This document shows positions 47,814 to 55,625 of a stretch of 64,000 nucleotides of DNA, in pieces; position 1 is the stretch's first letter, and each line of letters starts with the position of its first letter. Location: NCBI RefSeq assembly GCF_002088235.1, contig NZ_AQQV01000001.1, positions 1,240,001-1,304,000 of the forward strand, in the 5' to 3' direction. The notes under the pieces were generated by a model, which saw only the letters and a list, made by a program, of their open reading frames with translations, ran no database searches and was not told the origin of the DNA. The translations under genes were made by a program, and so were the position numbers. This DNA is from Oceanococcus atlanticus (GTDB taxonomy: Bacteria > Pseudomonadota > Gammaproteobacteria > Nevskiales > Oceanococcaceae).

Positions 47814-48142
47814 TGCGCAAGTTGATTGCGATTGCAGCTCTTGGCTTGAGCACCAGCTTTGCCCATGCGGCCGGCGATCCGGTTGCCGGCGAAAAGAAAG
47901 CTGCGCCCTGCGCAGCCTGCCATGGGGCCAATGGCATGAGCCCGAGCCCGGCGTTTCCGAACATCGCGGGCCAGCACGCCAGCTATCTGATCGTTGCGCT
48001 TGAGCAGTATCAGAGCGGCGACCGGAACAACCCGATCATGGCCGGCCAGGCCGCCAACCTGAGTGCTCAGGACATCGAAGATCTGGCGGCCTACTACGCT
48101 CAGCAAAGCGGGCTGTATACGCCCAAGTACGAGCAACAGTGA
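47813..48142 (+). CDS. Monohaem c-type cytochrome (second of a tandem pair)
   Basis: A 109-residue precursor with a signal peptide ending at AHAAG (residue about 21). The haem motif is CAACHG near residue 35, and the methionine ligand is likely in NPIMAGQAANLSAQD. GGAGG lies 7 nt before the ATG, inside the end of the preceding gene. Periplasmic electron carrier, of the c4/c5-like class I group. The outer-membrane barrel gene begins inside its stop codon (GTGA). Confidence 0.9.
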   Translation: MRKLIAIAALGLSTSFAHAAGDPVAGEKKAAPCAACHGANGMSPSPAFPNIAGQHASYLIVALEQYQSGDRNNPIMAGQAANLSAQDIEDLAAYYAQQSGLYTPKYEQQ

Positions 48143-48735
48143 GCCTGACGCGGCGTCGGCCCATGGTGTCCGGCGTCCGCTTCGCCGGCGTAGCGATGCT
48201 GCTGGGCGCGGCATCGCCCCTGACGGCGGCACCGCTGGACTACAACTACCTGCAGGCCTCGTGGCTGCGGGTCAGCCCTGATCTGGCACACGCTGAGGAC
48301 GCGGACGGCTACGAAGCCCGCCTGTCGGCGCCTTTGGAGCCCGGCAGTTTCCTGCGGGTCAGCTACAGCCGTTACAAGAACGACGCCAGCAACGCCGAAG
48401 TGTCTGCGTTGTCTGGCGGCATCGGTATGTTTTCCAGAATCGCCGAGCATGCCGACATTTACGGTTTGGTCAGCTACGAAACCCTGGATCGTAAGGTCGT
48501 CGACAAAGATTCTGGCTACGCCATTGAACTGGGTCTGAGATGGGCGACCAGTTCACGCCTGGAACTCGATGCTGGCGCCCGCTATCTAAATCTGGACGAC
48601 AGCCCGGACGAGGTGATCTGGTTCGGCGGGCTGGCCGTTCAGCTTTCGCCAGCCATCGCCCTGACCGCGCAATACAGTCAGGGCGACGACGACCGGCGTT
48701 ACACCGCCGGCCTGCGCTTTTTCAGTACCGAGTAA
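48139..48735 (+). CDS. Predicted small outer-membrane beta-barrel protein
   Basis: A 198-residue precursor with a signal sequence (residues about 9-31, ending TAAP) and alternating hydrophobic strands: LDYNYLQASWLRV, SFLRVSYSRYKND, ADIYGLVSYETLD and GYAIELGLRWATS, ending in an aromatic strand RYTAGLRFFSTE. The pattern predicts an 8-stranded barrel. GTG at 48139 overlaps the cytochrome stop codon; an ATG at 48163 would still include the signal core. Co-transcription with two cytochromes is odd for a porin-like protein and may mean a shared envelope function. Confidence 0.75.
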   Translation: MSLTRRRPMVSGVRFAGVAMLLGAASPLTAAPLDYNYLQASWLRVSPDLAHAEDADGYEARLSAPLEPGSFLRVSYSRYKNDASNAEVSALSGGIGMFSRIAEHADIYGLVSYETLDRKVVDKDSGYAIELGLRWATSSRLELDAGARYLNLDDSPDEVIWFGGLAVQLSPAIALTAQYSQGDDDRRYTAGLRFFSTE

Positions 48736-48744
48736 AGGTCTGGC

Positions 48745-49518
48745 TCAGAGATACACGCTGAGCTGGGCGTAGGCACCATTGAAGCGCGCATCCAGGGTGA
48801 ACCCGTTGTCGCTGATGTCGTAACGTTTTTCCTGCCACCCCAGACGCAGCCCAAGGGCTTCGCCACGGAACTCGATGTGGGCGGCAAATTCCAGCACTTC
48901 GTCGTCCTGGTAGGTGATATAGGACGCCTCACCACCGACCGAGAACAGCTCGGTCAATGGGTTGTTGTAGGCCAGCGACAACATCGGAAACACCTCGCTC
49001 ACGGTTTCACGTTCGGTGCTGGGCTCATCGTCGCCACCGCCACCCAGCAAACCACCGAGCAGACCACCATCACCACCGCTATCCATGTTGGTAACCCGGA
49101 TATCGGCATCAATCACCTTGACGGTGACGCCCAGGCCAAAATCGGTCTGCTCGCCCGGATGCCACAACAGACGCAAGCCCATATCGGTGAGATCCGCATC
49201 GGTCAGCAGGTCGGCCGAAACCGGATAAACCGAGCCGCCGAACTGCGTTTCCGAGGTGACCTGCCCCTGGGCCGAGTAGTCCACCGGAGTATAGTTCAGG
49301 CGCAACCAGCCACCTTCATCAACAAGGAACCCGTGGCTGGCGCTGCTGTTCAGCTGCAATTCTTCGCGCAGCGACACTTCACGGCCTTGATCACTGACCG
49401 TGCCGCTGACACTGGCGTACCAAGGGGAGTAGCCAAACTCGGTTTCAGCCGCAGCGCTCAAGGGCACGATGGCGGCCAGACCCAGGCTCAGGGGGGCGAT
49501 CAGGGAAACTTTTTTCAT
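48745..49518 (-). CDS. TIGR04219-type outer-membrane beta-barrel protein
   Basis: A 257-residue precursor. The signal peptide ends at SAAAE (residue about 24). Strands characteristic of a small barrel follow, such as GWLRLNYTPVDYSAQGQVTS, MGLRLLWHPGEQTDFGLGVT and ALGLRLGWQEKRYDIS. The barrel is interrupted by a glycine/leucine-rich, acidic insert (GGLLGGLLGGGGDDEPS), which would be a loop. The TIGR04219 assignment is from overall resemblance. Start ATG 49518. Convergent with the preceding barrel gene (stops 9 bp apart) and divergent from the Do-protease gene. Confidence 0.75.
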   Translation of the reverse strand: MKKVSLIAPLSLGLAAIVPLSAAAETEFGYSPWYASVSGTVSDQGREVSLREELQLNSSASHGFLVDEGGWLRLNYTPVDYSAQGQVTSETQFGGSVYPVSADLLTDADLTDMGLRLLWHPGEQTDFGLGVTVKVIDADIRVTNMDSGGDGGLLGGLLGGGGDDEPSTERETVSEVFPMLSLAYNNPLTELFSVGGEASYITYQDDEVLEFAAHIEFRGEALGLRLGWQEKRYDISDNGFTLDARFNGAYAQLSVYL

Positions 49519-49635
49519 GGAACTCAATCTCACTCACTTTCGAATGTCAGGTGCTGAAGCTTGAGCGTTCTGTCCAGCATGCCTTGATAATGCTCAGACA
49601 TGCCCCCAATCTGGGCAGATCACCGCGCTTCCAGC

Positions 49636-49666
49636 GGAAAACTTGATTACCGATTATCCATCGTAA
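49636..49666 (+). promoter_or_regulatory. Sigma-E-like promoter of the Do-family protease
   Basis: GGAAAACTT (49636-49644) followed after exactly 16 bp by TCGTAA (49661-49666) fits the RpoE consensus (GGAACTT, about 16 bp, TCnnA). Transcription would start near 49671, only about 12 nt before the ATG at 49683. Periplasmic proteases of this family are classic envelope-stress targets. Confidence 0.55.
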
Positions 49667-49682
49667 GACTTTTGGTTACCAC

Positions 49683-51026
49683 ATGAATAAGGCTTTAGCG
49701 TTCAGTCAGGCCGTCCTTGCGGCCGTGGCGATCGGCTTGAGCCCGGGCGCTGCCGCGCACCACCCCGGCTCGCACGACAGCCTCGCGCCGATGCTTGAGC
49801 AGGTCACCCCGGGGGTGGTGAACATCGCCACGCGCTCGCGCATCGACACCAGCAACAACCCGCTGATGGCAGATCCGTTCTTCCGTCACTTCTTCAATTT
49901 GCCGCGCCCGCGCCAGCGCGAATCGCAAAGCCTGGGCTCCGGTGTGATTGTCGATGCCAAGCGCGGCTACATCCTGACCAACCATCATGTGATCGACAAC
50001 GCCAGCCAGATCACAGTCACCCTGACCGACGGGCGCGAGCTCGAAGCCTCACTGGTCGGCAGCGATCCGGAAACCGATATCGCGGTGATCAAGGTCGACA
50101 GCGAGAACCTGACTGAAGTGCGCTTCGGCAAATCCGATGAGTTGCGCGTTGGCGACTATGTGGTCGCCATCGGCAATCCCTTCGGACTCGGCCAGACCGT
50201 AACCTCCGGCATCATATCGGCACTGGGGCGCAGCGGTCTGGGCATTGAAGGCTATGAAGATTTCATCCAGACCGACGCCTCGATCAACCCGGGCAACTCA
50301 GGCGGCGCGCTGGTCAACGTCGACGGCGAACTGATCGGCGTCAACACCGCCATCGTGGCCCCGGGCGGTGGCAACGTCGGCATCGGCTTTGCCATTCCGG
50401 CGCGCATGGCCAAGGCGCTGATGGAGCAGATCATCGAATTCGGTGCGGTGCAGCGCGGCCGGCTCGGGGTCAGCGCACAGAACCTCAACGAAGAACTGGC
50501 CCGCGCCCTCAAGGCCGAGGGTGTCTCGGGCGCGGTGATCACGCAGGTTGAGTCTGGCTCAACCGCCGACAAGGCCGGCTTGCGCTCTGGCGATGTGGTG
50601 ACCGCGGTCAACGGCCGCGAAATTCGCAGCGCCGACGATTTGCGCAACAGTATCGGGCTGATTCGCGCCGGTGAAGACATCCGCGTTGATGCACTGCGCG
50701 ACGGCAAGCCTTTCAGCTTCAAGGCACGCATCAGCAGCCAGGACAATGTGGCCGCCGAAACCCTGAGCAGCCTGCTCGGCGGCGCCACGCTGGCAGAAAT
50801 TGACGCTGGCCACCCACTGGCGGGCAGCGGCATCTATATCAAGCGCGTCGAGCCGGGCAGTCCGGCGGCGCGAGCCGGGCTCCGGCCCGGCGACATCATC
50901 AGTTCGGTAAACCGGCGCGAGATCCGGTCGATTGATGATTTCCAGAAGGCCACAACCTCGGCGCGGGGCGAGCTGCTGCTCAATATCCGTCGTGGTAACC
51001 GGGCCTTTTTCTTGATGCTTCGTTAG
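49683..51026 (+). CDS. Do/Deg-family periplasmic serine protease (DegQ/MucD type)
   Basis: A 447-residue precursor. The signal peptide ends near AAAHH (residue about 25). The trypsin-like domain has the catalytic triad in LTNHHVIDNA, DPETDIAVIKVD and NPGNSGGALVN. Two PDZ domains follow: about 240-335 (GRLGVSAQNLNEELARALK, GLRSGDVVTAVNGREI) and about 365-445 (IYIKRVEPGSPAARAGLRPG). It degrades or refolds damaged envelope proteins. No clear Shine-Dalgarno is seen, but a sigma-E-like promoter lies directly upstream. MucD- and DegQ-like length. Confidence 0.94.
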   Translation: MNKALAFSQAVLAAVAIGLSPGAAAHHPGSHDSLAPMLEQVTPGVVNIATRSRIDTSNNPLMADPFFRHFFNLPRPRQRESQSLGSGVIVDAKRGYILTNHHVIDNASQITVTLTDGRELEASLVGSDPETDIAVIKVDSENLTEVRFGKSDELRVGDYVVAIGNPFGLGQTVTSGIISALGRSGLGIEGYEDFIQTDASINPGNSGGALVNVDGELIGVNTAIVAPGGGNVGIGFAIPARMAKALMEQIIEFGAVQRGRLGVSAQNLNEELARALKAEGVSGAVITQVESGSTADKAGLRSGDVVTAVNGREIRSADDLRNSIGLIRAGEDIRVDALRDGKPFSFKARISSQDNVAAETLSSLLGGATLAEIDAGHPLAGSGIYIKRVEPGSPAARAGLRPGDIISSVNRREIRSIDDFQKATTSARGELLLNIRRGNRAFFLMLR

Positions 51027-51120
51027 CAAACCTCTGATCGCATGGTGTGCGCAGCCACGGTGGCCAGCGGCGCTGCGCGATCAGCGGGTTCATAAACTTG
51101 TCAATCCAGGGGGATGACCG

Positions 51121-51843
51121 ATGATTGAGGTGGAACATCTCAGCAAACGGTTTGGTGACCGTTACGCTGTCGATGACCTGTCTTTTTCCGTAGCACCCGG
51201 TGAGGTGCTCGGGTTTCTCGGGCCGAACGGCGCGGGCAAATCAACCACGATGAAAATGATCACGGGGTTTCTGACCCCGGATGGCGGCACCGCCCGCATC
51301 ATGGGCCATGACATCCAGCAGGCCCCGGTCGCGGCCAAGCGCACCTTCGGCTATCTGCCGGAAGGCGCGCCCGGCTACAGCGACATGACGGTGGCGCAGT
51401 TTCTGCGCTTCATCGCCGACATCCGCGGCCTCAGTGGCGCCCAGCGCGAGGCGCGCATCGACGCCGTGGTGGCTGACATTCATCTGAACGATGTGCTCGG
51501 GCAACGCCTGGAAACTTTATCCAAGGGCTTTCGACGCCGCGTCGGCCTGGCCCAGGCGATCCTGCATGACCCGCAGGTGCTGATTCTGGATGAGCCCACC
51601 GATGGCCTGGATCCGAATCAGAAACACGAGGTCCGCAAACTCATCCAGGGCATGGCCAAGGACAAGATCATCGTGGTCTCGACCCACATTCTGGAAGAAG
51701 TGGAAGCCGTGTGTTCCCGCGCCATGATCATCTCGCATGGCAAGATCCTGGCCGACGACACCCCGGCCACGCTGGCCGCCAAGACCGCGTCCGGACGCCT
51801 GGATGACTATTTCCGCGAAATCACCGCTGGAGGCCTGTCATGA
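51121..51843 (+). CDS. ABC transporter ATP-binding protein (GldA-like)
   Basis: A 240-residue ATPase. Walker A is GPNGAGKSTTMKMITGF, the signature motif is LSKGFRRRVGLAQAI (a variant of LSGGQ), Walker B is VLILDEPTDGLDPNQ, and the H-loop is VSTHILEEVE. GGGGGA lies upstream of the ATG. It is the first gene of a four-gene operon with an ABC-2 permease, a GldG-like protein and a DUF4340 protein. In Bacteroidetes the GldA-GldF-GldG set supports gliding, but in proteobacteria the substrate is unknown. Confidence 0.93.
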   Translation: MIEVEHLSKRFGDRYAVDDLSFSVAPGEVLGFLGPNGAGKSTTMKMITGFLTPDGGTARIMGHDIQQAPVAAKRTFGYLPEGAPGYSDMTVAQFLRFIADIRGLSGAQREARIDAVVADIHLNDVLGQRLETLSKGFRRRVGLAQAILHDPQVLILDEPTDGLDPNQKHEVRKLIQGMAKDKIIVVSTHILEEVEAVCSRAMIISHGKILADDTPATLAAKTASGRLDDYFREITAGGLS

Positions 51844-52574
51844 GCGCGACCAAGATCATATTCCGCCGCGAACTGGCGGCCTATTTCGCCACCCCGCTGG
51901 CGTATATTTTCATCATCATCTTTCTCATGCTGACCGGCGTGTTCACCTTTTACCTGGGCAATTTCTTCGCCCGCGGGCAAGCCGATCTGCAATCCTTCTT
52001 CAACTTCCATCCGTGGCTGTATCTGTTCCTGATCCCGGCCATTGCCATGCGCATCTGGTCGGAGGAACGCAAGGCCGGCACTATCGAACTGCTGCTGACC
52101 CTGCCCATCACCATGGGTCAGGCGGTGTGGGGCAAGTTTCTCGCCGCCTGGGCGTTCATCGCCATCGCACTGGCCGGCACTGTGCCGATCTGGATCACCG
52201 TCAACTATCTGGGTGAGCCGGACAACGGCATCATCGTGGCGGCCTATCTCGGCTCGTTGCTGATGGCGGGCGCTTACCTTGCTGTGGGTATCTGCATTTC
52301 GGCAGCGACCAAAAGCCAGGTGATCGCGTTCATCGTCTCGCTGATGGTGTGTTTCGTGTTCACCCTGGCCGGCTTTCCGCTGGTCCTGGACATGTTTTCC
52401 AGCTGGCTGCCAGCCGGCCTGACCGAAGCGATCGCCAGCCTGTCCTTCCTGACGCATTTCCAGGCCATCGCCAAAGGCGTGATTGATCTGCGCGACGTGA
52501 TCTTCTTCGCCGCCTTCATCGCCGCCTGGCTGTATGCCAGCGCGATCGTGATCGACCTGAAGAAAGCCGACTAG
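51840..52574 (+). CDS. ABC-2 type permease (GldF-like)
   Basis: A 244-residue membrane protein with six helices. It opens IIFRRELAAYFATPLAYIF and has MRIWSEERKAGTIELLLTLP, which is typical of ABC-2 permeases. It overlaps the ATPase gene by 4 bp and is 9 bp upstream of the GldG-like gene. It forms the membrane channel of the exporter. Confidence 0.92.
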   Translation: MSATKIIFRRELAAYFATPLAYIFIIIFLMLTGVFTFYLGNFFARGQADLQSFFNFHPWLYLFLIPAIAMRIWSEERKAGTIELLLTLPITMGQAVWGKFLAAWAFIAIALAGTVPIWITVNYLGEPDNGIIVAAYLGSLLMAGAYLAVGICISAATKSQVIAFIVSLMVCFVFTLAGFPLVLDMFSSWLPAGLTEAIASLSFLTHFQAIAKGVIDLRDVIFFAAFIAAWLYASAIVIDLKKAD

Positions 52575-52583
52575 GAGACAGAC

Positions 52584-54428
52584 ATGCAAAGCAAAGCCTT
52601 TACCCGCAGCAGTCTGATCGTGGTCGCGGTCGCACTGCTCGCCGTGGTCAGCCTCAGCCAGGTCCTGTTCAAGGGCTGGCGCCTGGATCTGACCGAAAAC
52701 AATCTGTACACACTCAGCGACGGCACCCGCAATGTGCTGGACAAGATCGAAGAGCCGATCACGCTGTACTTCTTCTACAACCGCGAAGGTGCGCAAGGTG
52801 TGCCGCAACTGCAGACCTACGCCACCCGCGTGCAGGAGTTTCTGGAGGAAGTGGCCCTGCGCGGCGGCGACAAACTGCGCCTCAAGCTGATTGCCCCGGA
52901 ACCGTTCTCAACCGACGAGGACCGCGCCGTGGAACTTGGCGTGCAGAGCGTGCCGCTGAATGATGCCGGCGACAATTTCTACTTTGGCCTGGCCGGCACC
53001 AACAGCGTGGACGATGTGGAAACCATTCCCTTCTTCCAGCCCAGCCGCGAAAGTCTGCTGGAATACGACGTGGCCAAGCTGATCTACGCCCTGGCCAATC
53101 CGGTCAAACCCAAGATCGGCCTGCTCAGCACCCTTGATGTAGGCGGCCAGGCTGATCCGCACAGCATGCAGCCGACACCAGCCTGGATGGCCTTTACCCA
53201 GCTGGGTGAGTTCTTTGAAGTGGTTAATCTGGGAACCGAACTTGAGCGCGTCGATGACGAGGTCGAGCTGCTCATCCTGGTTCATCCGGTCAATCTGTCG
53301 CAGACCACGCTGTACGCCATCGATCAATTCGTGATGGGCGGTGGCAATGCACTGGTCTTTGTGGATCCTTACGCCGAGTCCGCAGCCCCACGCGGCATGG
53401 CCGCCATGGCCGAAGGTCCGGGGCCGAATTCCAACCTGGAGCCGTTGTTCGGCGCCTGGGGCCTGAGCTTAAGTGGCGACGTGCTCGGCGATGGTGCCGC
53501 CGCGCTGCAGGTGCAAGGCCCCAACGGGCAGGCGGCCTATCACATCGGCATGCTGGGCATGGATGCCAGTCACTTCGACCCTGATGATGTGGTTACCCAG
53601 GGTCTGGACAGCATGAACTTCGGCTATGCCGGTATCCTCAGCCCGACCGAAGCGGCAACCACCACATTCACGCCCTTGGTCGTGTCCAGTGATCGCGCCG
53701 CACCGATTCCGGCATTCAAGGTTCAGCCCGGGACCCGCCCGGAACAGCTGATGTCGGGCTTTTCCCCCAGTGGAGAAACCTACAGCGTTGCCGCTCGCGT
53801 GCATGGCCCGGCATCCAGCGCCTATGGCGAAACGCCGCCTGAGGGGATCGAGAACCCGAACCACCTCAGCACCTCCAGCGCGCCGATCAACGTGATCGTG
53901 ATGGCCGACACCGACATGCTGACCAACCGCTTCTGGGTTCAGGTGCAGAATTTCCTCGGCCAGCAGATTGCTTCACCGTTTGCCGGCAACGGCGACTTCT
54001 TGGTCAACGCTGCCGACAACCTGCTGGGCTCGTCCGACGTGATCGGGATCAAGAGCCGCGCGGGCTACACCCGCCCGTTCACTCGCGTGGAAGACATGAA
54101 GCGTGATGCAGACGCACGCTTCCGCGAACATGAGGAACGCCTGCAAAGCAAGCTGCGTGAAACCGAACGCAAGCTGACCGAACTGCAGAACCAGAGCGGC
54201 GAAGGCAATCTGCTCACACTGACCCCGGAACAGGAAGCTGAAATCGAGGGTTTCCGGGATGAGCAACTGCGGACACGCAAAGAACTGCGCGAAGTTCGCC
54301 ACAGCCTGAACAAGGACATCGACCACCTGGAGGCCAGCCTCAAGTTCGTCAATGTTGGTCTGGTACCACTCGTGATCGTGCTGATCGCGCTGCTACTGGG
54401 ACTGCGTCGCAAGGGGGGACGGGCATGA
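52584..54428 (+). CDS. GldG-family auxiliary protein of the ABC system
   Basis: A 614-residue protein with an N-terminal membrane helix (residues about 10-30), a large periplasmic domain and a C-terminal helix (VGLVPLVIVLIALLLGLRR). The opening WRLDLTENNLYTLSDGTRN is the hallmark of the GldG/ABC_transp_aux family. A charged coiled coil lies at about 500-585 (RFREHEERLQSKLRETERKL). GGAGA precedes the ATG. It overlaps the DUF4340 gene by 4 bp. Its likely role is substrate handling in the periplasm, inferred from topology. Confidence 0.9.
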   Translation: MQSKAFTRSSLIVVAVALLAVVSLSQVLFKGWRLDLTENNLYTLSDGTRNVLDKIEEPITLYFFYNREGAQGVPQLQTYATRVQEFLEEVALRGGDKLRLKLIAPEPFSTDEDRAVELGVQSVPLNDAGDNFYFGLAGTNSVDDVETIPFFQPSRESLLEYDVAKLIYALANPVKPKIGLLSTLDVGGQADPHSMQPTPAWMAFTQLGEFFEVVNLGTELERVDDEVELLILVHPVNLSQTTLYAIDQFVMGGGNALVFVDPYAESAAPRGMAAMAEGPGPNSNLEPLFGAWGLSLSGDVLGDGAAALQVQGPNGQAAYHIGMLGMDASHFDPDDVVTQGLDSMNFGYAGILSPTEAATTTFTPLVVSSDRAAPIPAFKVQPGTRPEQLMSGFSPSGETYSVAARVHGPASSAYGETPPEGIENPNHLSTSSAPINVIVMADTDMLTNRFWVQVQNFLGQQIASPFAGNGDFLVNAADNLLGSSDVIGIKSRAGYTRPFTRVEDMKRDADARFREHEERLQSKLRETERKLTELQNQSGEGNLLTLTPEQEAEIEGFRDEQLRTRKELREVRHSLNKDIDHLEASLKFVNVGLVPLVIVLIALLLGLRRKGGRA

Positions 54429-55441
54429 GCAAGCTGCAGATTCTGATCGTCGCCGCCGTGGCGCTAAGCCTCGCGGCCTGGTTCGCCAGCCATCGCGAGC
54501 AGCAGCGTTTTGGCGTGAACGAGGGCCAGATGCTGGTGCCTGACTTGGCCGACCAGCTGGCCGACATCGACACCGTCACCATCCAGCCGGCCGGCAACGA
54601 CGCCACCACACTGACGGCCAAAGATGGTCAATGGCAAGTGGTGGAACGTGGCCACTACCCGGCCGACACCACGGCCTTGCGCAAAGAGCTGCGTAAACTG
54701 GCTCAAGCACGCCGCTTGGAAGCCAAAACCGCGCAGCCCGATTTCTATGCCCGTCTGGGCGTTGAGGATGTCGAGCACGCGCAGGACACCACCGTCCGGG
54801 TGAGTGCGCACAGTGGCGATGAACTTGTGCTGGATATCATCATCGGCAAATCCACCGCCAGCGGCAGCTATGTGCGCATGCTCGACGATCCCCAGGCTTG
54901 GCTGATTGACCAGTCTGTTGCTCTGCCGCGCGTCACCGTGGCCTGGCTGGACAACCCCCTGCTCAGCGTGGCGCGCAACGACATCCAGCGTATCGAAGTA
55001 AGCCCGCTGGACGGTCCGCAGTACGCGATCCATAAGGACGACCCTGAGCAAAGTGACTTCGCACTGGAACCCGCACCGGCGCAGGACGCAAGTCTCAATG
55101 CGGCCAACATCAACCGTCTCGGCGCCGCGTTGTCGAGCTTGAGAATTGAGGATGTGCTGCCGCAAGCACCCAGCGAGCTGCGCTGGAGCGAGGCTAAGCT
55201 GAGCACTTTTGACGGCCTTCAGCTCACAGTTGCGGTGGCCAAATCTGAGGACAACACGCGCTATTTGCGTCTGACTGCCAGCGCCGCTGATAGCGCTGAC
55301 GAGGCTCTGCTTGCACGCGTTGATGCAATCAACGCCAAGGCCGCCGGGCGCGTCTTCCTGGGCCCCCAATACAGCGTGGATGCTTTGTCGATGACCCACA
55401 GCATGCTAATTCGACAAGCCTCACAGGACAGCGACAGCTGA
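54425..55441 (+). CDS. DUF4340 domain-containing protein
   Basis: A 338-residue protein with an N-terminal membrane anchor (LIVAAVALSLAAWFA) and a periplasmic beta-rich region. It contains TLTAKDGQWQVVERGHYPAD and the repeat-like sections typical of DUF4340, with LRKLAQARRLEAKTAQPDFY and the middle VAWLDNPLLSVARNDIQRIE. DUF4340 proteins regularly accompany GldG-type ABC operons. It is the last gene of the operon and is followed 43 bp later by a strong terminator. Confidence 0.85.
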   Translation: MSKLQILIVAAVALSLAAWFASHREQQRFGVNEGQMLVPDLADQLADIDTVTIQPAGNDATTLTAKDGQWQVVERGHYPADTTALRKELRKLAQARRLEAKTAQPDFYARLGVEDVEHAQDTTVRVSAHSGDELVLDIIIGKSTASGSYVRMLDDPQAWLIDQSVALPRVTVAWLDNPLLSVARNDIQRIEVSPLDGPQYAIHKDDPEQSDFALEPAPAQDASLNAANINRLGAALSSLRIEDVLPQAPSELRWSEAKLSTFDGLQLTVAVAKSEDNTRYLRLTASAADSADEALLARVDAINAKAAGRVFLGPQYSVDALSMTHSMLIRQASQDSDS

Positions 55442-55484
55442 GCCGGACAGCACGCAGCCTGCGATGCAATCCGCGCATCATCTG

Positions 55485-55512
55485 AAAAGCCGCCGCATGG
55501 CGGCTTTTTTTT
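55485..55512 (+). terminator. Rho-independent terminator after the GldG-type ABC operon
   Basis: AAAAGCCGCC (55485-55494) pairs with GGCGGCTTTT (55499-55508) across a GCAT loop. The T-run extends to 55512. Confidence 0.93.
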
Positions 55513-55625
55513 GCCTTGCAAAAAAGTTCTTGACGCACTCACAGTTTCTTTACAGCTGCCTCTGTTGAATGTGTAGCACGCCCCGGGGGTGGGGCGACGA
55601 ATCGTTCAAACAAGGAGCTGTCCCA

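Noticed and set aside
55530-55556. TTGACG ... TACAGC considered as the promoter of the acidic lipoprotein
   Set aside because: The spacing is only 15 bp and the -10 match is poor, so it is not listed as a feature.
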